Source of the DNA: Nymphaea colorata
Taxonomy: Eukaryota > Streptophyta > Magnoliopsida > Nymphaeales > Nymphaeaceae
Length of the DNA stretch: 36,922 nt
Direction: 5' to 3'
NCBI RefSeq assembly: GCF_008831285.2
Contig: NW_022204852.1
Location: forward strand, 1-36,922
In this document: positions 11,063 to 21,308 of the stretch, piece after piece
How positions within the stretch are numbered: position 1 is the stretch's first letter
Layout of the letters: each line of letters begins with the position of its first letter
The notes under the pieces: generated by a model
What the model saw: the letters and a program-made list of their open reading frames with translations, nothing else
Databases searched by the model: none
What the model was told of the DNA's origin: nothing
Made by a program: the position numbers and the translations under genes

Positions 11063-11365
11063 ATGGCAAGCAACGACGATGATGCACCTCTAATCAACGC
11101 CGACGATGACCGTCCTCCCGTTCCTGTAGCTGCGAGCTCAGGCATAACAGGCGCAATCGATAAGCTGCACTCGCTGCCGACCTGGACTCGCCTCGGAATC
11201 GTGATCCTGCTCTGCTTCTTCTGCTTCACCAGCTTTGCCACCTACCTGCAAAACAACGAAGAAATGCAACAGCATCTGAAGGTCTATAAGGAAAAACAGG
11301 CCGAATGGGAAAGAGAAAAAGCCGACAGGAAGAAGAATAAAAATAAAAGCAAAAAGAATAAGTGA
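11063..11365 (+). CDS. Small single-span membrane protein
   Basis: A 100-residue frame ending at TGA. Residues 1-45 are acidic and Pro/Ala-rich (SNDDDAPLINADDDRPPVP). Residues about 50-66 form one hydrophobic span (LGIVILLCFFCFTSFATYL). The C-terminal about 32 residues are a charged helix ending in a Lys/Asn-rich tail. There is no cleavable signal, so a signal-anchor protein with a strongly basic C-terminus is likely. The ATG at 11063 is chosen because the codons before it are non-ATG and leader-like. No family is recognised. Confidence 0.75.
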   Translation: MASNDDDAPLINADDDRPPVPVAASSGITGAIDKLHSLPTWTRLGIVILLCFFCFTSFATYLQNNEEMQQHLKVYKEKQAEWEREKADRKKNKNKSKKNK

Positions 11366-11569
11366 TTTATGAGCAATTACCCATGGGAAATCTTAGTGAA
11401 AATGAATCTCATCATCGTCGGGAAGCCTATCAACGTTTATCAATATTTTTTTTCTGGATTCGGTATCAATAAAATGAAGTAGAATCTCCAAAAATAATCC
11501 GCTTTTCACTACACATCCTCTAAATTATTATAAAAATTAACCTTGTAAATTACCTACTTTTGCTTTCAC

Positions 11570-12873
11570 ATGAAAAACCTCACCAAAGCCTTTCCTCCGA
11601 AAATCTCCTCCCTAATATTCGCCATCCAGCCTCGTTTCCTCTCCTTCAGCAGGCCCTCATTCGAAGCCTACTTTCTCTAGTTCGACAAAGGTGCATATGT
11701 ATCGATTCAGGAGCCCAAACACTAAAAAAATTCGAATAAAAAATCGTAATAACGCCCACCCATCCCACTCACCGCTTCTCCACGCCCTCCGAGACCATCA
11801 AACTGCGCCTGCAATCAGAAACCAACATGAACTTCGAATGGGAAATCTATAAAATGGTCAATAAGGTCAGCGAATTCATCGATAGCATCCCCGTCATCCT
11901 CGATTAGTATTTCGACTAGTTTATGGAATCCTTGCTGGAATGCCGGAAAGACTATGAGAAGGCTGTTGACGATATGATGAAGGGAAAATTGACTATGGGT
12001 GAATGGGAAAAGATAAAGGAAAAGATACGATGGGAATTCCCATAGATTGTTGGCAAAAATGTAGCCTTTGATATTGAGATCATCTTCAGACTGGAGATAT
12101 GGAGTGAAATCGATTTGCTGTTTGAACCGTCCAGGGATAAAAGCAAATCCAACTTACACCAGTCTTCGCCAAGCGGAAACGACAATCAGAATCAATCATA
12201 ATAATCCTTATAATCTGAAGAGTAAGAATAGGAAATGTAAGGTTTCCCATAGAACTTGGCGCTTACGAAGCAGCCTTCATCCTAAAACCAACGTTACATC
12301 CCAAAGCGTAAAAACTTCAACCCAATCACCATGCTAAAGCGCGATTCCTTATTGAGTGAGATCATATAATGCAGCAACTAATGTTCCTCGGTCCTAAACT
12401 ACAATTAACGCCACGCCCAGCTGTAATAAATCTCAGGAATCCCCGAAGAAGAAGCAGAACAATCACCCTATATGCACTAAAACAAAGGAGAAATCCTTCG
12501 CAGATCCAATACTCTGTAATCCAATACGTATAATTTTCCACAGTTGCCCAAACGGAACAGAAGGATAAGCACGCCTGAACGAGACCAGAGCGATTTTGGA
12601 GATAAGCATGACTCTATGAGCAAAATGGAAACACAACCGCAAAGCTAAATGGAGTATGACCCAAAAGAGAAAATCATCAATCGAATCAACATCAATCCAA
12701 ACATAGCAGCAGCGCTACTCATGTTCCTTCTCCTTGTCGGCTTCTTCATCCATTAGAACATCGAAAACAAGCCATCAAAGAAATCAATAAAAAAACCATC
12801 AAAAAAGCCATCAAAGCCCAATCCCGTTCCTTCTAAGTAAGCGAAGCAGAAGGTACTGGGTAAGAAGGGGTGA
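11570..12873 (+). CDS. C-terminally membrane-anchored protein, one 20-nt intron
   Basis: Exons 11570-11690 and 11711-12873 encode 427 residues. The intron is needed: without removal the frame hits TGA soon after, and splicing gives a continuous frame (FDKG joined to AQTLKKFEEK). Residues about 80-190 are helical and acidic (WEIYKMVNKVSEFIDSIP, then LLECRKDYEKAVDDMM). Residues about 200-350 are Ser/Asn/Glu-rich and probably disordered, with many TAR codons. A single hydrophobic span (AALLMFLLLVGFFI) lies near residues 383-397, followed by a Pro/Ser/Lys-rich tail. This resembles a C-terminally anchored membrane protein. No family is recognised. Confidence 0.75.
11691..11710 (+). other. 20-nt spliceosomal intron
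   Basis: The sequence gtgcatatgtatcgattcag has GT...AG ends and is exactly 20 nt. Removal joins two coding-like frames that are otherwise out of phase. Confidence 0.85.
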
Positions 12874-12934
12874 GCATATATTCTTTCGAATATTTCGATG
12901 ATTGAAATAAAATTATATTAATAAATCTTCCATA

Positions 12935-13689
12935 ATGTACGACAGCAACTACCCCTCCAGCAAGAAGCGAAGCAACAACATCGACGATACCACCTACCTG
13001 CCCACCGCCGAGCGCTCGCCCTACCATGAGCACTCCTCCGTCCTCAATCGCACCCCCAACCGCTCCATTCCCCTGCCCCAGGCCAACGACCGCCTCTCCT
13101 AGACCAGACGCAGCATCGACGAAATCATCCAGCAGGTCTCCGCCAAGAAGAGCCTCAACCAGGAAGCCATCGAAGAGGTCCGCCACGTCAACCAGGAAAT
13201 CGCCAGCAGCCTCAACAGCTACAATCCAGCCAAAAGTTCCGAACACTAGCAACGCAACAGAACAGCGGAACACTACCGCGCCGACTCCGGAGACCTCGTT
13301 GTGACCAGCCAGTTCGAATGGCGCCCCCAGGGAAGCGAAGAGGACCTCAAGCGAAGCCAACGGGAAAGCGTCGTCAGTCAGGAGAACTTGGATCTGAGAT
13401 CAAGGCTCAATGAATAGATCAGGAAGAACAACGAGCTGATGAAGCACGCCAGGAACCTCGAAACCGAGAATGCCACCCTCAGATCGTCAGAAACGTGGGG
13501 AACAGTCACTACTCCACCAACTACAACAGTCTCATCGAAGAAAATCGGTACCTCAGAAGCCAGCTGGCGCAGTCGCAACAGGGACTCAATGGGTCCATCG
13601 ACATTCTGGAGGAGCTGAGAAGACTGAAGGAGGAGAACGCCCATCTGAGGAAGGAAACGCTGGCTCTGCTGAACGAAAAATCATATTGA
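12935..13689 (+). CDS. Coiled-coil protein, one 20-nt intron
   Basis: Exons 12935-13485 and 13506-13689 encode 244 residues. The N-terminal about 100 residues are Ser/Asn/Pro-rich with a helical stretch (RRSIDEIIQQVSAKKSLNQE). From about residue 150 to the end there is a long coiled coil (NLDLRSRLNEEIRKNNELMK and LEELRRLKEENAHLRKETLA). The intron interrupts this coil; removing it keeps the heptad pattern and leads to a TGA. Coding DNA is GC-rich with few TAR codons. A cytoskeletal or basal-body-type coiled-coil protein is possible, but this is inference from shape only. Confidence 0.8.
13486..13505 (+). other. 20-nt spliceosomal intron
   Basis: The sequence gtcagaaacgtggggaacag has GT...AG ends and is exactly 20 nt. 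Removal joins two out-of-phase halves of one coiled coil. It is less AT-rich than the others. Confidence 0.85.
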
Positions 13690-13827
13690 TTTCCATTTTA
13701 CCCATTTCACCATTCATCACGCCAAGCTGATAATTCCTACTGATGTAGCATCGTCACAATTACTCTACTCTATACGGTATGGTATGGTGTGGCACAATAC
13801 AGGAGTTATAATTATATCGGTGAATAT

Positions 13828-15435
13828 ATGCTAAAGGCTTCCCTGAAGAATCACGATCCAATCGTCCTCTACGATTTTTTATAGCGAAATATCGGTCCTC
13901 TGAAGCTAGTCATCCGCAATAAAAACGCCATCATCAAATTCAACGAATAATTACACTACCACTACGCATGCAAGGTCTACCATTCTTTCACCTTGGCCGG
14001 CAGCAAGATCGAATTATCTCCATACGATTAAGGAAATTAGCAAAGCAATGCAATGGTTCCCTAGGAAGAGGAAAAGAAAGAAAGTGAAGAGACAATTAGA
14101 AAGGAAATGCCATCGAAAGATATGATGATGGTTGCTTAGGGCCTGGAAGTAAAGGATGAGTTTGATATCATCGAGAAAATAGTGAAAAGCTATAGGAAAA
14201 AAATGATATAACAAATTGTCACCTACGATAACTTTATGAAATAGGCACAATAAAAAATAAAAAGATACTCGCAATAAAGCAATAGCAATGATGACAACGC
14301 AAACAAAGTGAAATAGTTCTTAGAAAAACAGCTGAAAAACATATACAAAAACCTCAAGAACTAGTTCATCCATCTCAGTGGAAAAATCAAACAATTCGAT
14401 TAACAAAAATCAAAAGAAATCAATTTAGACCCTGAAATATAGTGCAAAGAAGTCATATAGAAACCTTTGCACTTCTCCTCTCTCAAAGAACACATACAAT
14501 ACCTTAACAAAGACACCAAGTAGACGACCAGTGCAGTCAAAAGACTATGCCCCCTAAACAACTCGCAATTCATCTCAAGCCTATTCCACGAATCAAAAAC
14601 TTCCAAGCCTTAAGGCAAGCTCAAAATCTACAACATCAACCACTAGATAGAGACCACAAGCATCGCATGCAGGTAAGGATCATACGGCCTACTCGTCTTG
14701 GATAATTACATCATCAACGGTACGCAAGAAGGCAATTTCTCATTCTTCCATCATGAGAGAATCAACTCGCAAGAAGTCACGCCCAGGATCTTCGGAAACT
14801 ACGAAAATAGGTATACGGTCAAAGATATTCTGAGATGTGGACAGAGGAGAAACGGATACAACATTATCGGACTGGGAAAGAGAGAAGGAAGCAGCATCGT
14901 TAAATCCATCCTAGTGGAAGAGGTATAAATCTATCCAAGCATTAGCTCGCTTATCTTCTAATAAAACCATAAAGTTTCCGTAGAGAAAGAATCCATTAAT
15001 ACGATTGAAGTCTTATAATAAAGGAATAAGGTTCTGCTGGGATGCAATAGCCATTTGCTAAGCTACGATCTCAATAGATGCATATTCGTAGGTGAGGTTA
15101 ATGCTCTCTCTTAGATATTTAGAGTAAAAAAGGTCAATAACGAGCTGGTATATCTCGCCCAAAGAAAAGACATTGGCCGGGTCGATCTTAGATCATAATA
15201 AATAAGAAAATATTCCTTCAAAGCTGATATCACTTCCATTTGCGTTCTCAATGAAAATTCCGTGATTTATGGCTCGGAAAGAGGGGAAATCGGCCTATTC
15301 GATTACAGGAAGGAAGGAGTGGTAAACTCGAATATTATATGCCATAAATCGAGAGTAAATGATATCGTAAAACACAACGATCTCATCATTAGTGGAGATA
15401 ATGATGGACAAATAGTCTCATGGAAAGGATTATGA
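13828..15435 (+). CDS. Coiled-coil and WD40-like beta-propeller protein
   Basis: A 535-residue frame from ATG to TGA with many TAR codons. Residues about 60-210 are highly charged and helical (DEFDIIEKIVKSYRKKM, then NKVKEFLEKQLKNIYKNLKN). The C-terminal about 300 residues look like a degenerate WD40 propeller. Blade-like strands such as NSVIYGSERGEIGLFDYR and DLIISGDNDGQIVSWKGL follow a HxxxVNDI-type turn at the very end. Other blades are weakly conserved, so blade number cannot be stated. WD40 propellers are protein-interaction platforms; the partner is unknown. It converges with the oxidase gene, 55 bp apart. The frame is open upstream of the chosen ATG, but no earlier in-frame ATG was found. 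Confidence 0.75.
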
Positions 15436-15490
15436 ACAAAAAACACTGTGATTTATTATAAAGATTAAATGAACACACATATTATAGTTA

Positions 15491-18400
15491 TCAACAACTC
15501 AAAGCCTTATTAATGCATTGCTAATTTTGCATCCAACTGCTTCCATAGTAGCACTTTCCTTCGCTGCTTGCTTTGCTGTTGTTGGCGAGGAGGGCAAGAT
15601 ACTTATCGGAAGGCTGCATCATGATGGGCCTCATCATCATATTCTCCTCGTGCGGAAGGATATGGCAGTGGTAGACCATGCCCGGAAACTCCATCAACTC
15701 ATCTTCTCCAAAATTGAAGTAAGGGTATGAGGATAAGGATTCATTGTATGAGTTTTTCGTCCATCGGATGCGGATCCTTGTGGCGATGTGAGCCTTCATT
15801 TCACCGGTATCCTTCCACTGTCGATACCATGGGTATATTTAATCGGAGGAGTTATAGCAAACATACTTGTAAATTGTATCCAAGGGACAGTTAGCAACTG
15901 AATACTTGGTTTTGTTTGTTGAGTTTGCCATCTTCTAGAATACGTTTTTCCCTGAGACTAACCCAATCTATGTGGAGACTGTTTATTTTTAAAGCCAAAG
16001 ATTACTGAATATTGCCCATAGAGGGTCCATGATGTCAGTTGTCAAATTGTTCAAATAGTTGCAAAGCTCAGCGTTATCATCTATTTGGAAATTGGAGATA
16101 TTGGATTCCCTGAAAAAGTCCAACTAGTAGAGAGTGCATCCCTAGGGGATATCCTTCAATGTCCATTGCTAAATGATCTGGAAATTGACCAAGTGAATAT
16201 GGATAGGATGGGACTAGGATGCAGTATTGATGATGAGCCAATCCTCCACAGAGCCTATCTTAGGGTTTTAGTATGCTGCCATATCAAACATCGTATGAAG
16301 ATTAATTGAAAAAACCTGCTAAATTGGCCTACTGAAGAGAGCCCGCATTCGGTATTGCGATATGCTTGTGTTTGGTATCATTCTTAGATCGGTAAAATCA
16401 ACATTGAATGATGCATATTGCGTAGGATTAGGATATTTATTAGCAACTGCCACATTACTCAATTCAAATCCATACTTAACCACAAAGGGAACAGTCGCAT
16501 CGGCATCATAGCAAACTATATAGACATTTGATATTGTCTTAGGGATTGAGTCGAATTTCACAAGGACTTATATCCGCTACGCGCCTGCCAAGTTGAATTG
16601 GGATAGATTGTGGACCGGCTTCTGGTACAGAGAACTATCGGTTCCTATTACAGAAAAATTTAGAGTGTACATATTCTCTATGAATGCATCGCTGCTATCC
16701 GTCATTGGGGGTTATAACTAGTTATAAATTATTGAACCATTGCTAAGGACTTGCTTTTTGTAGAAGATAGCAAAGGAAATGTTCGTGTAAAAGTCGTCGA
16801 AATGGCCATTGATGAACCTGAATCGGTAAGTCATATTTCGGTAAAGTTTTCCATTCTTGGAGACGAAGAGATTATCTCCGATGGGTGAAAAATATCCCTA
16901 ATTTGTAATCTTCGAAAAAGAGCCATTCAGGTAGTCTCTAATGTCACCTTCATTGTGGAAATGGAAGATAAAGATAACCTCCTCCTCATCTTTGGGAAGA
17001 TTGGCTTAGATTTTTTCATCATAGAGAAGGTAAAAACCAACAGCCCCCTTCATATTATTGAACAAGGTGGTCCGCATGGCGTGATCATGGTAGAAACAGA
17101 ATCCTGGAGCTTGATTATTCATATAGATATTGACCTTTATTGTCGACTGCTGAGCTTGAGTCAGCAAACCTTCCCAAAAGAAATTGGCCTGCTGAAATGA
17201 GTGTAATAATCGTTCGTACTTGCCGAGAAGAAACCGAGACCCTTATTGCCCGCATTATCGAACCAACTGTAAGGATTGCCATCAAAAGTAGGCCGATTCT
17301 CTATGCCATGAACGTGAGGAGAAATCGAAGCAGAAGTCGGAGAAATGCGGACCTTTTTGGTAAGGGTGGTATTCACATACGTTGGAGTATCGTATGTGCA
17401 ACTCCTATCAGGCGTTGATTTCGCATTCTGCCAGCAGTAGCTTTTATTCACTGTTTGGTCATAGCAATTGGCATCATCAAAAGTCCAGTCAAGGTCAGGC
17501 CCGTCGATCTGATTCACCCATATTACTGCAGTCTATGTACCCACAGCTATCTTGAACATTGGGCCTGGAATCGTGCATTAAAAACGAGCATTTCCACAAT
17601 CACTCTAATTCAGCATCCTTGCCCATCCGCAATAACTCATCAGCATTTCGCTACTCCTATTCATGGGATAAACTGTAAAGACTCTCTGGAAAACCACGTA
17701 AGTTTCCCTGAGGGAAAGCTGAGCCTAGATTGATGATATTGTCTGCTTGTCTGTTATATTTAGATGCTTCATTAGCTATACAAAGCCTGCATCTGTTTTG
17801 TTCCGTAATGGACAATGCACGTGGAAGTTGAAACTTTACACATCTGTGGTTGCGTTGTAGAGAAGACATCCAATAGCGTTATTGATGCATTGATGGTTTT
17901 ACGCCCATGTTGCACCTGATACGCATTTGCTGCCATTTTTAGGGGAATTAGCGATGATCTCGAGATATTTATCCGAGGGCAAGAAGACCATAGGCCTCAT
18001 CATCATGTTTTCCTCGTGGGGAAGGATGTGACAGTGGTACGTTCCGCCTGGAAATTCCATCATTTCGTCATCACCATAGCTGAAGTAAGGATAAACGCTT
18101 TGGGATGGATCGTAAGATGTCCTTGCCCATCTAATTCTCAATCTGGATACGCTCATTCTCTTTATCTCAGCTGTATCCTTCCATCTTTTGTACCAGGGAT
18201 ATATGCTCGACGATGTATTTGCGCATATATATTTATAGACAGATCCGTATGGACAGCCACTGAGTGTATATTTGGTTTTGCTTGTCGAGCTTGTAATCTT
18301 TTACAATACGTTTTTCCCTGAGACAATTCCAATATCTGTGGAATATGTTTGATTTTCGAGTAGATAATTGTTGAAGTTAGGCCAAAGAGGTTTCATCATA

Positions 18401-20361
18401 TCGTTTGTGAGATTGTTCAAATAATAACAAAGCTCAGCATTGTCATCTATTTGGAAATTTGATATATTTGATTCCCTAAAATAGTCCAATTAGTAAAGCG
18501 AGCAACCTTAGGGGATGACTTTCAATGACATTTCCTCTATGACTTGGAAATTAACTATGTGAAAATGGATGGGATGCGATTATGGAGTTGTATTGATGAT
18601 GAACCAATCCTAAACAGTCCCTATCTTTGGATTCTAGCTTGCCCCTTTATCGAAAAAAGGATGCAGATTAATAGAGAAAACAACTTAGGCTGGCCTGCTG
18701 AAGAGAGCTCTCATCCTGTATTGCACTATGCTCGACTTAGGCATTGCTGAAAGATTCGTGAAAGGAGTGGAAATATGTGTATATTGTGAAGGATTTGGAT
18801 ATTTATTAGCAACGTCCAAGCTACTCATGTTGTAAGTATACTTTACCACGAAATCCAAATCAGCATTTACATCAGTACAGACAATATAAACCTTTGATAT
18901 GTTGATAGGAACTGAGTCGAATTTTATCAGGAATTAAAATCTCTCTCCACCAGCCAAACTAAAATGGTCTAAGTTGTGAATAGGAGTGTTAAAGAGAGCA
19001 CCATCGACAGCGATTGCAGAAAAAGGAACTTTGAACATAAACTGAGTAAAGTTAGGACTGTGAAGTGGCGGTTAGAGTTCCTTATATTGCTCGAAGCCGT
19101 TTTTATCTTGGATTGTAGTGTAGAAGAAAGCAAAGGAAATGTTATTGTAGAAGTCATCGAAATGCCCATTGATGAATCTGAAACGATATGTCATGTTTCT
19201 ATAAAGTTCTTCCTTCTTCGAAACGAACATAGTATCGCCTATGGGAGATACATAAATCTAAGCATTGGATCCTGAGGGACTCTGGGATGCATAGTCTCTC
19301 ATATCTCCTTCATTGTGATAGTGGAAAATGATGATTGATTCTTATTCCTGTTGAGGAAGGATGGCTTATGCGGTTTCGTTGACTAGCAAGTAGAAACCAG
19401 CGCTTCCCTTCATATTGTTGAAGAGAGTAGTACGCATCGAGTGGTCGTGATAAAAACAGAAACCAGCTGGCTGGGAATTTAGGTAATAATTGACTTTTAT
19501 GCTTGCCGCTTGGGAAGGAGTGAGCAGGCCAGGCCAGAAGTAAAGAGAACGGTTGAAGAGAGTATAGTAGTCATTCGTACTTACAGAGAAATACCCGATT
19601 CCCTTGTCGCCGGCATTATTAAACCAACTATAGGGATTTCCATCGAAAGTCGGCCGAGTTTCCAACCCATGAATATGCGGATCGATGGGTGCTTTCCTGG
19701 GAGAAATCCGTACCTTCTTGGTCAGAGTGAGATCCATATCCATCGGATCGTTGAATGTGCAGCTCTGGTCTGGCGCTAATTTCGCATTTTGCCAGCAGTA
19801 ACTATGAGGGTTCTATGAAAGGTAACAATTATCCTCGTCGAAAGACCAATCAAAGTCAGGCCCGTCTATTTGGTTCACCCAAATCACTGCTATCTACGTC
19901 CCTACAGAGACTCTAAACATCGGCCCAGGAATAGTGCAGACAAATTTGGCATTGGAGCAGTCACTCTAGTTGAGCATCCTCGCCCATCCGCAATAACTCA
20001 TCAGCATTTCGCTCTTCTTGTCTAGAGGATCAATGGTAAAGACTCTCTCAAAGACAGCGTAAGTTTCTTTGACCAAAAGTTGTCCTTATATCTGGTCGAT
20101 GATTTGCGTGTCATTGATATTTAAATACTTCATGAGTTCGACAAACCCCGCATCTGTTCTATTCCTCAGGGGACAGTGAACGTGGAAATTGAAGCTTTCC
20201 ACATCAGAGGTGACATTACTTTGAGGCTTCGCTGGCTATGGGGTGACGATTTGGTCAGGCTGGTTGACCACCGCCATGAATATGACCGTTGATATGACGA
20301 TGGATGAAATGATTGTTTATGTGAAACTGGCAAAGGCGTTGTTTCGACGCATTGGATTCAT
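15491..20361 (-). CDS. Fused tandem multicopper oxidase (CotA/bilirubin-oxidase-like)
   Basis: One frame of about 1616 residues if the 20-nt candidate intron (17150-17169) is removed. Residues about 15-32 are a hydrophobic signal or anchor (TIISSIVISTVIFMAVV). Two homologous oxidase modules follow. Module 1 has HIHG (about residue 229), FYHDH (about 304), HPIHFH (about 595) and HCHILPHEENMMMRPM (about 775). Module 2 has HVHG (about 1019), FYHDH (about 1085), HPIHIH (about 1378) and HCHILPHEENMMMRPI (about 1559). These are the ligands of the type 1 copper and trinuclear centres, so both modules look catalytically intact. The HCHxxxHE..MMRP ending resembles bacterial CotA and phenoxazinone-synthase-type enzymes. 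Such enzymes oxidise phenols, bilirubin or metal ions and reduce O2 to water; the substrate here is unknown. Many N-x-S/T sites suit a secreted or surface enzyme. The modules join without stop, start or second signal. Confidence 0.85.
17150..17169 (-). other. Candidate 20-nt intron or one-base frameshift in oxidase module 2
   Basis: On the minus strand an in-frame TGA follows FGKVC. A 20-nt segment, gtttgctgactcaagctcag, has GT...AG ends, and its removal restores frame. But read one base earlier, the same DNA encodes WEGLLTQAQ, matching WPGLLTPSQ in module 1. So the break may instead be one T missing from the TTTT run just upstream (mutation or assembly error). Confidence 0.5.
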
Positions 20362-21308
20362 TATTATTTATAATCTCGGCCAGTCACCATTTAATTATAA
20401 ACAAACAAAACCCACAGAGGAAGATAATAATACAATCAATTTTATGCGAAAATATAATCCAACTTTAGTTTTCCCATCCGAAGAAAGAGAAGGTTATGTT
20501 TAACTTTCCTCTTCCTTTGGAAATTCTATACATATGGGATTGACCATCCCATTAATCATTGATAATGCCCAACAACTGCCGAAAAAGCATCATTAATATG
20601 ATTTGCGTATTCATCCCGATTCCCTACGATTTTTGATGACTCTTCGATGGCGTTTGGTCGTTCTTTTTGATATTTTTCTCTGAATAAATTGAGAAGATTT
20701 GTTGATCAAATATCTCCTGTATCAATCCCTTGATTTTCTTACAAAAGGATAATAATATTACACTCCTCACGACCAATACTTTCTTTCCCTAACTTACTTT
20801 CCAGCCTCGTCTACTAGTTTCTACTTTTTTCTATGGATCTATTAATGCTCACCAAACCAAGCAATACCGATCATAATTTCCACCGATGGCACAACAATCC
20901 CTCCAGTGCAGTCCTCCTCTATCGCGATTCATGCCCATTTTGCGTGGATTTCTTTTTAGTGATACTGGCTTACGAATGATAAATCATAAATCAAGGGGGA
21001 ATCAAAACACCACATGGAAAAAATAGACCAAAAAACGTTTAGAAAGGCAAGGAAAAGATGATCATACTCAAATTGCATATTTTTTATTTGCGAGCATAGG
21101 TTATGAAAAAATGCCGTTACCCTCATAGGCCTTCCCATAACCCCATCCCTCCTCTTCCCCCAGTTAATTCCTTCAAAAATCCCCGTTCTCCTCCCTTTGG
21201 GATGCCACTAAAATCTTATTTCGCTTCCTTTTCCTCAAATAAAATTTATTGGCACTACTGAATCTATATATGCGAGTCGTTGGGAGCTGGAGTTCATTAT
21301 TTTAAGAT
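20362..21308. other. Long divergent spacer between oxidase and alveolin genes
   Basis: About 950 bp separate two divergently transcribed large genes; it is the longest gene-poor stretch. It is AT-rich and presumably contains both promoters. It holds the thioredoxin-like stub at 20833-20979. An open minus-strand frame near 20760-20400 has no in-frame ATG at its upstream end and no recognisable domain, so it is not called. Confidence 0.5.
20833..20979 (+). pseudogene. Truncated thioredoxin-like ORF with CPFC motif
   Basis: A 48-residue ATG-to-TGA frame. The segment NFHRWHNNPSSAVLLYRDSC continuing PFCVDF resembles the start of a thioredoxin/PDI domain: helix, hydrophobic strand, then CxxC. A real domain needs about 60 more residues, and the frame stops 15 residues after the CxxC. 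After the TGA the same frame stays open for about 90 codons but is not thioredoxin-like. No 20- or 22-nt GT...AG segment was found that repairs it. It may be a decayed gene, a gene with a missed exon, or chance similarity. Confidence 0.35.

Noticed and set aside
15491-20361. Treating the oxidase region as two separate genes
   Set aside because: No TGA, start codon or signal peptide lies between the modules, and the frame is continuous across about 17,780-17,960. Kept as one fused gene pending transcripts.
20400-20760. Open minus-strand frame with a Lys/Gln-rich part and a hydrophobic end
   Set aside because: No in-frame ATG at its upstream end and no domain. With TGA as the only stop, frames of this length occur by chance in AT-rich DNA.
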